This document shows positions 26,158 through 33,736 of a DNA stretch of 64,000 bases, in pieces. Made by a program: the position numbers and the translations under genes. The number at the start of each line of letters is the position of its first letter. Position 1 is the first letter of the stretch. The notes under the pieces are model-generated. The model worked only from the letters and a program-made list of their open reading frames with translations, had not been told where the DNA came from and searched no databases. Where the stretch lies: NCBI RefSeq assembly GCF_029269265.1, contig NZ_JARIXP010000001.1, positions 464,591 through 528,590 of the forward strand. The letters are read 5' to 3'. The DNA comes from Rheinheimera sp. 1928-s (GTDB lineage: Bacteria; Pseudomonadota; Gammaproteobacteria; Enterobacterales; Alteromonadaceae).

Positions 26158-27360
26158 ATGACTGCTAAAAGCTGGTTTAAGCTACATTCTTTTGCAGGCT
26201 TTGCCTTTGGCCTGCTGCTGTTACTGGTGTGCTTCACCGGCACGCTAGCTGTGGTCAGCCATGAAATTCAGTATCTGGCTGATCAAAAATACAGGGCCTT
26301 GTCAGAACGACAAGGCCCTGTGCCCTGGCAGGTGTTGGAGCAAAGCTTAGCCAAAGCTTATCCCGACTATCAGATCAGCAACCTCAATGTTCCAGAGCAG
26401 CGGTATCTGGCTGGTAGCGTCAGTTTGAATAAAGGCTCAGAGTTTTTATTTGCCTATTTTGATCCTGCATCAGGTGCTTTAACAGGCGAAGGCCAGTGGG
26501 GCACTGTGTCGCGGTTTTTACGCAATATTCATATGTACCTGTCGCTTGGGCCTACAGGCAAAATTGTGGTCACCAGTTTAAGTTTTTTACTGCTGATTAT
26601 TTTAGTCAGCAGTTTTTATGTTTACCGGCAGTGGTGGCGTAAAGGTTTTCAGCTGCCTTCGGCGACTAAAGTATCGAGCCGTACTTTTTGGTCCGATTGG
26701 CATAAATGGACAGGCGTGTGGTGTTGGGGTTTTATTCTGCTGATGTTTTTAACAGGCCTTTGGTATTTCACCGAACACTTTTTACTGAAGTTTAAAGTAG
26801 AGCACTATCCGAAAGCGCCAAAGCTGGAGCTGGTTACAGCACAATACCAAGCCTTGTCTTTAACTGAACTAATGCAGGCTGCGCAAAAAGCCCGGCCAGA
26901 TCTGGATATCAGAGCACTGAATTATCCATTGTCTGACAAAGCACCTGTGGTGGTGACAGGTCAGGATGCTACCTTGCTGGTGCGGGATAGAGCCAACCGT
27001 ATTTACCTGGATCCGGTGACAGCAGAGGTACTGAAACTACAAAAAGCGGCTGAGTTAAAACCTGTAGCTTATATAGCTGATATGGCCGATCCGCTGCATT
27101 TTGGTAACTTTGCCGGATTGGGCGTGAAGCTGCTGTATTTTGTGTTTGGACTGGGTTTTACCTTTTTAGTCGCAGGTGGGATTTGGATGCACTGGCTGCG
27201 TACCAAAAGACAACAACCACAGCTTATTCGCTGGTTAGGCTGGACCGGAGGCGTTTCATCCGCTTTAGTGATCGCCGCTTTAGTGGTGACTTCAGTGCAG
27301 TTTTCACAGCGTGAAGTGAAAAACTTGCCTTTGTCGCCTGTATTAGGTTCTCTGCCGTAG
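26158..27360 (+). CDS. PepSY-associated TM protein, iron-uptake partner
   Basis: A 400-aa inner-membrane protein of the PepSY-TM family, with four to five TM helices: FAGFAFGLLLLLVCFTGTLA near the N-terminus, further ones near 140-165 and 185-205, and a C-terminal pair (LLYFVFGLGFTFLVAGGIW and the following helix). Conserved features include HSFAGFAFG, NIHMYLSLG, HKWTGVW and DPLHFGNFAGL. Members of this family are thought to work with TonB-dependent receptors, some as ferric-siderophore reductases that use bound haem. It follows the receptor gene by seven bases and is surely in the same operon. The start at ATG 26158 is preferred to a TTG two codons before it. Confidence 0.88.
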   Translation: MTAKSWFKLHSFAGFAFGLLLLLVCFTGTLAVVSHEIQYLADQKYRALSERQGPVPWQVLEQSLAKAYPDYQISNLNVPEQRYLAGSVSLNKGSEFLFAYFDPASGALTGEGQWGTVSRFLRNIHMYLSLGPTGKIVVTSLSFLLLIILVSSFYVYRQWWRKGFQLPSATKVSSRTFWSDWHKWTGVWCWGFILLMFLTGLWYFTEHFLLKFKVEHYPKAPKLELVTAQYQALSLTELMQAAQKARPDLDIRALNYPLSDKAPVVVTGQDATLLVRDRANRIYLDPVTAEVLKLQKAAELKPVAYIADMADPLHFGNFAGLGVKLLYFVFGLGFTFLVAGGIWMHWLRTKRQQPQLIRWLGWTGGVSSALVIAALVVTSVQFSQREVKNLPLSPVLGSLP

Positions 27361-27484
27361 CTTTACTGTTACTCCATGACTAATTCGTGCTGCAGAGCAT
27401 TTTTATTTATGTATGTTTAACGTATTGTTTATAATAGTTTTTGTCTGTTTTTTTTAGCTTTAGTAACATACGTGACCCTAGAAA

Positions 27485-27535
27485 TACCCACTTGGGTTTT
27501 TCAGGCATAGCTATGGGTCAGCCTGAGTTGTTTTT
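27485..27535 (+). terminator. Tandem weak hairpins downstream of the PepSY gene
   Basis: ACCC-ACTT-GGGTTTTTC is followed directly by TCAGGC (27501-27506) pairing with GCCTGA (27521-27526) and then a T-tract. They could end the receptor operon or lie in the leader of the small membrane protein gene. Stems are short. Confidence 0.4.
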
Positions 27536-27597
27536 CCTGGTTGTATTAAACAGACTTGTTGTGGGATTTCCGCATTAGGATAAATAAGGAGTAACGC

Positions 27598-27816
27598 GTG
27601 TTAGAAGCTCTTCGGAATGGAGATATTCATCCAGCCCATTTTTTTGGGGGATTATATTTTGTTTTTATCTTTGTATCCTGCCTGATGATTAATCTTGTGA
27701 TGGCAAAGACAAAAGGCTATAGCTGGAAAAAGGCAGTTATTCTTGCCTTTGTTCCGTTTTTCGATATAGTTTTTTCGTTAATCTATTTAGGTTTGCCGAA
27801 AAAAGATAAAGAGTAA
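27598..27816 (+). CDS. Small two-TM membrane protein
   Basis: A 72-aa protein with a GTG start and a strong AAGGAG six bases upstream, which is the main reason to believe it. Two hydrophobic helices (about 14-35 and 46-65) are joined by a short basic loop (KTKGYSWKKA), and the C-terminus is charged (KKDKE). I do not recognise the family. It stands alone between the iron-uptake pair and convergent purH, with a terminator 40 bases after its stop. A TATAAT at 27430-27435 may serve as its -10 box. Confidence 0.65.
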   Translation: MLEALRNGDIHPAHFFGGLYFVFIFVSCLMINLVMAKTKGYSWKKAVILAFVPFFDIVFSLIYLGLPKKDKE

Positions 27817-27856
27817 CTGTTTATCTGACAGTAATGTTAGTGAGAAGCTCAAAATA

Positions 27857-27882
27857 GAAAAAGGCGGGAACCAGTCCCGCCT
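27857..27882 (-). terminator. Terminator between the small membrane protein and purH
   Basis: AAGGCGGGA and TCCCGCCTT pair around ACCAG. On the minus strand the stem is followed by TTTTTC, making it a good purH terminator; on the plus strand it is less T-rich. Confidence 0.85.
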
Positions 27883-27904
27883 TCATTCATTTGAGCGCTT
27901 GTGT

Positions 27905-29506
27905 TTAGTGACGGAAATGACGCACACCAGTGAAGATCATCGTCATGCCATGTTCGTCTGCAGCAGCTATCACTTCTGCATCACGCATTGAACCACCAGG
28001 CTGGATCACGGCTTTGATACCAGCAGCAGCTGCGGCATCAATACCATCGCGGAACGGGAAAAACGCATCAGAGGCCATCACTGAACCTTTGACTTCCAGG
28101 TTCTCGTCAGCAGCCTTGATACCGGCAATTTTTGCGCTGTACACGCGGCTCATCTGGCCTGCACCCACCCCAATAGTCATGCTGTCGTTGGCATAAACAA
28201 TGGCGTTCGATTTCACGTATTTAGCGACTTTCCAGCAGAACAATAAGTCACGTAACTCATCTGCAGTAGGCTGGCGTTTGGACACTACTTTTAAGTCATC
28301 CAAACCGACCATTTTCTGGTCACGGTCTTGTACTAACACACCACCGTTAACACGTTTGATATCAAAACCAGTGGTTTTGCTTTCCCATTCGCCACACACC
28401 AGTAAACGCACGTTTGGTTTAGCAGACACCACAGCAGCAGCCGAAGCTGTAGCGCTTGGCGCAATAATCACTTCAACAAACTGACGGCTGACAATAGCTT
28501 CGGCAGTTTTAGCATCTAATTCGCGGTTAAAAGCGATAATGCCACCAAAAGCAGAGGTTGGGTCTGTTTTATAAGCACGCTCGTAAGCGGCAAGAATATC
28601 GTCGCCAATAGCTACACCACAAGGGTTCGCATGTTTAACGATCACACAAGCTGGTTCGTCGAATTCTTTTACACACTCTAAAGCTGCATCAGTGTCAGCG
28701 ATATTGTTGTACGACAGCTCTTTACCTTGCAGCTGAGTGGCGCTGGCGATTGATGCTTCCTGAATGCTGTTTTCCACATAAAAAGCCGCACTCTGGTGGC
28801 TATTTTCGCCATAACGTAAGTCTTGTTTTTTCACAAACTGTGCGTTAAAAGTGCGTGGGAATTTGCTTGGCTTGGCGTCTTCATCACCGTAAGCGGACAA
28901 CCCATACGCAGGTAACATTGTGCCGAAGTAGTTGGCAATCATACCGTCGTATTGAGCTGTATGCTCAAAAGCACTGATAGCTAAGCTAAAACGGGTGGCA
29001 TGAGTAGTAGAACCAGCGTTCGCTGCCATTTCTGCTAACACTTTGTCGTAATCTGCTGCGTTGACCACAATAGTCACATCGTTATGGTTTTTCGCTGCAG
29101 CACGCACCATAGTTGGGCCGCCGATATCGATATTCTCGATGGCGTCTTCTAAAGTACAACCTGCTTTGGCCACTGTGTTGGCGAACGGATACAGGTTCAC
29201 TACCACTAAGTCGATAGGATTGATATTGTTTGCTGCCATGACAGCTTCATCCATACCACGGCGGGCCAGAATGCCACCATGTACTTTTGGATGCAGCGTT
29301 TTCACGCGGCCGTCCATTATTTCCGGGTGACCTGTGTAATCAGATACTTCAGTCACAGCTATGCCTTGGTCTGCCAATAACTTGGCTGTGCCACCTGTGG
29401 ATAACAACTCCACTCCCTGGGCGGCTAAAGCACGGGCAAATTCAACTATACCGGTTTTATCAGACACGCTTAACAAGGCGCGACGGATTGGACGAGCTGC
29501 GTTCAT
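27905..29506 (-). CDS. purH: PurH, bifunctional AICAR formyltransferase / IMP cyclohydrolase
   Basis: A 533-aa enzyme for the last two steps of IMP synthesis. The N-terminal IMP cyclohydrolase part begins [16 protein letters not shown] and contains STGGTAKLL; the C-terminal formyltransferase holds [23 protein letters not shown] and the end segment [14 protein letters not shown] start at the ATG at 29506, which has GGAG nine bases upstream and matches family N-termini; the open frame upstream is not conserved. purD, often its partner, is not adjacent; the gene stands alone here. Confidence 0.97.
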   Translation of the reverse strand: MNAARPIRRALLSVSDKTGIVEFARALAAQGVELLSTGGTAKLLADQGIAVTEVSDYTGHPEIMDGRVKTLHPKVHGGILARRGMDEAVMAANNINPIDLVVVNLYPFANTVAKAGCTLEDAIENIDIGGPTMVRAAAKNHNDVTIVVNAADYDKVLAEMAANAGSTTHATRFSLAISAFEHTAQYDGMIANYFGTMLPAYGLSAYGDEDAKPSKFPRTFNAQFVKKQDLRYGENSHQSAAFYVENSIQEASIASATQLQGKELSYNNIADTDAALECVKEFDEPACVIVKHANPCGVAIGDDILAAYERAYKTDPTSAFGGIIAFNRELDAKTAEAIVSRQFVEVIIAPSATASAAAVVSAKPNVRLLVCGEWESKTTGFDIKRVNGGVLVQDRDQKMVGLDDLKVVSKRQPTADELRDLLFCWKVAKYVKSNAIVYANDSMTIGVGAGQMSRVYSAKIAGIKAADENLEVKGSVMASDAFFPFRDGIDAAAAAGIKAVIQPGGSMRDAEVIAAADEHGMTMIFTGVRHFRH

Positions 29507-29661
29507 TGGATCATTCTCCGCTGTAATGGTTAATTCGGACCAGCATTGTTTTTTTGGATAACACAAAAGCCAGGACATAAGCATAGAGAAAAAATGGCTT
29601 TGGTGTATCACCGGGATTAGCTGGTGAAATCCCGCTTTTACTTCACGTACTATGTAAATTA

Positions 29662-29787
29662 ATTCCCTAAGTAATTGGAGTTGCAGCTAGGCGACAAGGG
29701 CGTGAGACCCCAGGAGCATAGTAGTCCTATGTGACTGGGGCGAGAGCACGCAGGTAACAAAGCTGCAGCTTCAAGTACGACGGGAAT
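29662..29787. repeat. Full-length ERIC-like element (126 bp)
   Basis: The element runs from ATTCCC to GGGAAT as a long imperfect palindrome of exactly 126 bases. Its core ACCCCAGGAGC...TATGTGACTGGGG is the known core of the enterobacterial repetitive intergenic consensus (CCCCAGGAGC...AAGTGACTGGGG), and the outer arm CTTCAAGTACGACGGG matches the ERIC end. It lies in the 335-base gap between purH and fis, followed by the fis terminator. The purH promoter must lie between the element and 29506 or within the element itself. Confidence 0.85.
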
Positions 29788-29790
29788 AAG

Positions 29791-29815
29791 AAAAAAGCAC
29801 CCGAAGGTGCTTTTT
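29791..29815 (-). terminator. Terminator of the dusB-fis operon
   Basis: GCACC-CGAA-GGTGC with A and T tracts on the two sides forms a stable tetraloop hairpin; on the minus strand it is followed by six T, 26 bases after the fis stop. It directly abuts the ERIC-like element. Confidence 0.88.
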
Positions 29816-29841
29816 GCTGCGGGACTCCTCCCGCGGGGGCA

Positions 29842-30132
29842 TTAACTCATGCCGTATTGTTTCAGCTTCTTACGCAGAGTACCGCGGTTGATGCCCATCA
29901 GGTTGGCAGCGCGGGTCTGGTTGCCGCGAGTGTATTTCATCACTTCTTCTAATAACGGCTTTTCTAATTCGGACAACACTAATTCGTACAGGTCGTTAAC
30001 GTCCTGACCGTTCAGTTGTTGTAAGTAGTTCGCCACCGCTTTTTGTACCGCGTTGCTTAAAGGCTGCGGTTTTTCTTGCGTTTGAACATGGGCGTTGGTG
30101 ATAAATGGCGAAGTCACGTTTTGATTAAACAT
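29842..30132 (-). CDS. fis: Fis, nucleoid-associated regulator
   Basis: A 96-aa protein. The C-terminal helix-turn-helix ([27 protein letters not shown]) is nearly identical to E. coli Fis, and the central dimer helix ([18 protein letters not shown]) is conserved. Fis bends DNA, activates rRNA promoters and assists recombinases. It follows dusB by 18 bases in the conserved dusB-fis operon and ends in a strong terminator. Confidence 0.97.
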   Translation of the reverse strand: MFNQNVTSPFITNAHVQTQEKPQPLSNAVQKAVANYLQQLNGQDVNDLYELVLSELEKPLLEEVMKYTRGNQTRAANLMGINRGTLRKKLKQYGMS

Positions 30133-30150
30133 TGCCTATTCTCTTTTACG

Positions 30151-31137
30151 TTAGGTTGCTGCTAGTAATTGCTCGAAATACACGTATAAGGTATCCAACT
30201 GCTGTTGGGCTTGTTCGATACCATTAAATTCACTGCGAAACATGCCTTCGCTGTCATGCTCTGCCAGGTACCAACCCACATGTTTGCGGGCAATACGTGG
30301 ACCAAGCACTTCACCATATAACTGGTGTAAGCCACGGACATGCTCCAGCAAAATATCCCTGACGTCGCCCGTCGAAGGCGAAGCCAGATGTTCACCCGTT
30401 TGCAGATAGTGCACCACTTCACGAAAAATCCAGGGTCTGCCCTGAGCGGCCCGGCCAATCATGACCGCGTCTGCTCCGGTATAGTCCAATACAAATCTGG
30501 CTTTTTCCGGCGTGGTGATATCGCCATTGGCAATCACCGGGATAGACACATTTTGTTTAATAGCGCGGATAGTGTCGTACTCCGCCTCTCCTTTATACAT
30601 ACAAGCTTTAGTGCGGCCATGAACCGCTAAAGCCACAATGCCGTTGTCCTGCGCAATTTGCGCTATCTGTACGCCATTTTTATTCTCGGTGTCCCAGCCA
30701 GTCCGGATTTTTAAGGTCACAGGTACTGTTACTGCCTGAACTACGGCCTGAATAATCTGCTGTACTAAATCCGGATACTGTAATAGCGCCGAACCCGCCA
30801 GTTTTTTATTCACCTTTTTTGCCGGACATCCCATATTGATGTCGATGATTTGGGCGCCATGTTCAACATTAAACACAGCAGCTTCAGCCATCTGATCTGG
30901 ATCTGAACCGGCAATTTGCACCGATCGAAGACCAGACTCATTTTGGTGAGTCATACGATTTAGCGATTTTTCACTTTGCCAGACCAAAGGATTGCTCGAC
31001 ATCATTTCTGATACAGCTAAACCTGCACCAAAACGACGGCAAAGCTCACGAAAAGTGTAATCAGTCACTCCCGCCATAGGAGCACAGATTACGTTGTTCG
31101 TTAATTGATATGGACCTATGCGCACCGCTAAAACCAA
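30151..31137 (-). CDS. dusB: DusB, tRNA-dihydrouridine synthase
   Basis: A 328-aa FMN enzyme that reduces uridine 17 in the tRNA D-loop. Family signatures include APMAGVTDYTFR, the catalytic-Cys segment INMGCPAKKVNKK, LKIRTGW, VHGRTKACMYKG, PVIANGDI and GADAVMIGRAAQGRPW. The start is either TTG at 31137 with AGGG upstream, given here, or GTG at 31125, which matches the E. coli start (MRIGQYQL). It is the first gene of the dusB-fis operon. prmA, its usual upstream neighbour in enterics, is not present; a 327-base gap lies there instead. Confidence 0.95.
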   Translation of the reverse strand: MVLAVRIGPYQLTNNVICAPMAGVTDYTFRELCRRFGAGLAVSEMMSSNPLVWQSEKSLNRMTHQNESGLRSVQIAGSDPDQMAEAAVFNVEHGAQIIDINMGCPAKKVNKKLAGSALLQYPDLVQQIIQAVVQAVTVPVTLKIRTGWDTENKNGVQIAQIAQDNGIVALAVHGRTKACMYKGEAEYDTIRAIKQNVSIPVIANGDITTPEKARFVLDYTGADAVMIGRAAQGRPWIFREVVHYLQTGEHLASPSTGDVRDILLEHVRGLHQLYGEVLGPRIARKHVGWYLAEHDSEGMFRSEFNGIEQAQQQLDTLYVYFEQLLAAT

Positions 31138-31234
31138 GGCTCTACCCTAAAGGGGCGCTAAGTTTACGGATTTTTGCCAACAATGCAAAGGTTATTATTT
31201 AAACAAAAGTATAAATTTATAGGGGGTTGCTGGG

Positions 31235-31402
31235 TTGACAATAGCTAAACGCCTGAAAACTAGACTTTCTGAAATACAAAACCCACTAAAATCAGGGGCA
31301 GGGCTTACAGATAATTGTACAGCTGCTGTTTTTGTCACCAGCTTGTTAGGCGTCACACTGAAAAAAGCTGTTACTAAAGAAGTCAATGCTTTTCGTCGGT
31401 GA
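31235..31402 (+). CDS. Candidate small basic protein in the dusB-PCu(A)C gap
   Basis: A 55-aa frame starts at TTG 31235 with AGGGGG eight bases upstream and ends at TGA 31400-31402. It begins MTIAKRLKTRLSEIQ and ends KKAVTKEVNAFRR, with an uncharged middle. Basic ends and the ribosome-site spacing make it possible, but it has no recognised family. An ORF on the opposite strand overlaps it. It is the only thing I see in the 327-base gap between dusB and the copper-chaperone gene. Confidence 0.3.
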   Translation: MTIAKRLKTRLSEIQNPLKSGAGLTDNCTAAVFVTSLLGVTLKKAVTKEVNAFRR

Positions 31403-31464
31403 AGTTTGTTGGCCTGACCTCTGTCGTGTAAGATAAAGCAATGATCTTTAAAGGAGTACTTTGA

Positions 31465-31890
31465 ATGAAGCAGTGGATATGTGCAGTATTGTTAGGCTTA
31501 GGCAGCTGTGTGGTCGTGGCTGAGGTTCTGGTCACAGACGCTACTGTTCGGGAGATGTTACCTGGACGCAGTATGACCGCAGGTTATTTCAGTATCACAA
31601 ATAACAGCACCACAGATGCCGAACTTATCAGTGCCACCAGTCCAGGTTTTGCATCGATCGAACTACATCAGCATACTCATAAAGATGGCATGATGAAGAT
31701 GGAGCAGGTGCAGTCTGTAAAGATTGCTGCTGGCAAAGTGGTAAATTTCCAGCCTGGAGGTTTGCACCTGATGATGTTTGATGCCAAAACCAGCATCACT
31801 AAAGGTCAGCAAATTCCGTTACGTTTAGAGTTTAAAGATGGCCAATCCATCGAAGTGCAGGCCACTGTCAGCGCTATTCCAACTCATTAG
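31465..31890 (+). CDS. PCu(A)C-family periplasmic copper chaperone
   Basis: A 141-aa protein with a Sec signal peptide (about 1-19, ending VVVA). The mature domain is the cupredoxin-like PCu(A)C fold (formerly DUF461). Copper ligands are expected from the His/Met cluster ELHQHTHKDGMMKM and the later GGLHLMMFD. It delivers Cu(I) to the Cu-A site of cytochrome oxidase in other bacteria. It leads a three-gene cluster with very short gaps (9 and 3 bases), although the other two genes have no known copper link. Confidence 0.9.
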   Translation: MKQWICAVLLGLGSCVVVAEVLVTDATVREMLPGRSMTAGYFSITNNSTTDAELISATSPGFASIELHQHTHKDGMMKMEQVQSVKIAAGKVVNFQPGGLHLMMFDAKTSITKGQQIPLRLEFKDGQSIEVQATVSAIPTH

Positions 31891-31899
31891 GAGCAAAAA

Positions 31900-32877
31900 A
31901 TGAACAGATTCAGGATTATAAGTTTAACCGTGCTGTTCGTTTTTATTTTAGGTTATGGCACGGCCTGGTGGGCCAGCAATGAACCAGAGCTGTTTGATGT
32001 CGAGGATTTATCAGCACAACTCAGTCCGGAGCATCAACAAACCGTAGGTTATACCACCACCAGCGCGCTTATCCGGGTGCTGGAAACCCTGTTGAGCAAA
32101 AATGCTGGTTTTATCAGTAACGATGTAACACCGCCATTTTCGCTGCTCGACAATATGCCTGCCTGGGAACTCGGGGCTTTGGAAATGTCACGTGATTTAG
32201 CTTTAGCTTTGCGCAAAGACTTAAGTCGCTCTCAGTCACAGTCTATTGAAAATCAGTATTTAAAGCTCGCTCAGCCTATGCTCAATATTGACCATCGCAG
32301 CTGGGCTGTTCCAGCTGCAGAAGCCGAATATCAACAGGCCATAAAACAATTATCTTTGTATCGCACAGCGTTATTGGATCCGAAGAAAACGGACAGTCAG
32401 TTTTACACCAGAGCAGACAATTTACGTGACTTGCTGAAAAACGTTGAAAAACGTTTAGGCAGCTATAGTCAGCGTTTAAGTGTCAGTGTCGGGCAGGACA
32501 GGTTAAATACCGATTTAGCTGGAGATAAAAATGCCAGACAATCCACTGCTACTGCTGAATCCAACCGAATTAAAACCAGTTGGTGGAGCATAGATGATGA
32601 ATTTTATGAAGCCCGTGGTGCCTGCTGGGCTTTGTTACACTTCTTAAAAGCGATAGAATTAGACTTCGCGGAGGTGCTGACCAACAAAAACGCGATGATT
32701 AGCTTACGGCAAATTATCCGTGAACTGGAAGCGACCCAGGAACCGGTCTGGAGTCCGATGATTCTGAATGGTCGGGGTTTTGGTTTTATGGCAAATCACA
32801 GTCTGGTGATGGCGAATTATATTTCCAGAGCCAATGCGGCTCTGTTGGATTTAACTGAATTATTAGCGCAAGGATAA
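31900..32877 (+). CDS. DUF2333-family protein
   Basis: A 325-aa protein with one N-terminal TM helix (about 5-25, ending GTAWWASNEP) and a long periplasmic helical region. The conserved segments TTSALIRVLETLL, PPFSLLDNMPAWELG, and WWSIDDEFYEARGACWALLHFLKA match DUF2333, found in gammaproteobacteria and without an assigned function. It starts nine bases after the PCu(A)C gene with AGGAG before the ATG, and the next gene starts three bases after its stop, so it belongs to that operon. Confidence 0.82.
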   Translation: MNRFRIISLTVLFVFILGYGTAWWASNEPELFDVEDLSAQLSPEHQQTVGYTTTSALIRVLETLLSKNAGFISNDVTPPFSLLDNMPAWELGALEMSRDLALALRKDLSRSQSQSIENQYLKLAQPMLNIDHRSWAVPAAEAEYQQAIKQLSLYRTALLDPKKTDSQFYTRADNLRDLLKNVEKRLGSYSQRLSVSVGQDRLNTDLAGDKNARQSTATAESNRIKTSWWSIDDEFYEARGACWALLHFLKAIELDFAEVLTNKNAMISLRQIIRELEATQEPVWSPMILNGRGFGFMANHSLVMANYISRANAALLDLTELLAQG

Positions 32878-32880
32878 AGC

Positions 32881-33630
32881 ATGAAAAAGTCTGTATTAAG
32901 TATGGTAGCTGTAGCTGCATTCGCTGTTCCTGCCGTTATGGCTGATACCGTTGCTGGTGTTTATATTGGTGCCGATTTACATTTTGCCGACGCCAAAGGT
33001 GGTTTTGGTCAGACAGGCAATCAGCAGGACTTTGATTTTGACGATAAAAATTTAAGCAGTTTTTATATCAAAGTTGAACATCCGGTACCTTTGTTACCTA
33101 ACATCAAGTTGCAACGTAATAGCTTAAGCTCCAACGGCAATACGACGTTAAATCAGACTTTTGTGTTTGATAGCAAAATTTTTGCTGTAGGTACTACTGT
33201 TGCTCAGGATGTTGATTTATCCAATATTGACGCGACTTTCTATTATGAAATTCTGGACAATGATTTAGTTAGCCTGGATTTAGGTGTGACGGCTAAATAC
33301 ATAGACGGCGATATCACTGTTGCAGCTGAAGGCGGAAGCGCTACTCAGGATTTGTCTGCTGTGATCCCTATGGGCTACGCCTACGGTAGTTTTGGCTTAT
33401 TAGGCACTGGCACTAAAATTTTTGCTGAAGTGAATTACGTCAGCTATGACGGCAGTGCTTTGTCTGATATGCAGTTTGGTATTGCCTATGAATTGATTGA
33501 CTCACTGGCTGTGGATTTATCGTTAAAAGCTGGTGTTAAAAAGACAAAGCTTGAACTGGATGACATTGACAACGTAGATGCAGATTTAACCTTTGATGGT
33601 GCTTTTATTTCTGCTGAGCTGCATTTCTGA
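32881..33630 (+). CDS. TIGR04219-type outer-membrane beta-barrel protein
   Basis: A 249-aa protein with a signal peptide (1-21, ending AVMA) and alternating strands through to a terminal Phe (ISAELHF), typical of small outer-membrane barrels. The GVYIGADLHFADAKG start, VEHPVPLLPNIKLQ and IFAEVNYVSYDG segments fit the TIGR04219 family of uncharacterised gammaproteobacterial barrels. It is the last gene of the PCu(A)C-DUF2333 cluster. Function unknown. Confidence 0.85.
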   Translation: MKKSVLSMVAVAAFAVPAVMADTVAGVYIGADLHFADAKGGFGQTGNQQDFDFDDKNLSSFYIKVEHPVPLLPNIKLQRNSLSSNGNTTLNQTFVFDSKIFAVGTTVAQDVDLSNIDATFYYEILDNDLVSLDLGVTAKYIDGDITVAAEGGSATQDLSAVIPMGYAYGSFGLLGTGTKIFAEVNYVSYDGSALSDMQFGIAYELIDSLAVDLSLKAGVKKTKLELDDIDNVDADLTFDGAFISAELHF

Positions 33631-33736
33631 AACCTGAACAAATGATAGTCTGATCCAAAACTCAAAGCAGAATAGCTATTGTTCTGCTTTGAGGGGCAGC
33701 TTATAGTGCAGGTCAAGGAAAAGAGGTTCAATTGAC

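Noticed and set aside
31195-31386. A 63-codon minus-strand frame in the dusB-PCu(A)C gap
   Set aside because: No ribosome site or recognisable features, and it overlaps the slightly better plus-strand candidate.
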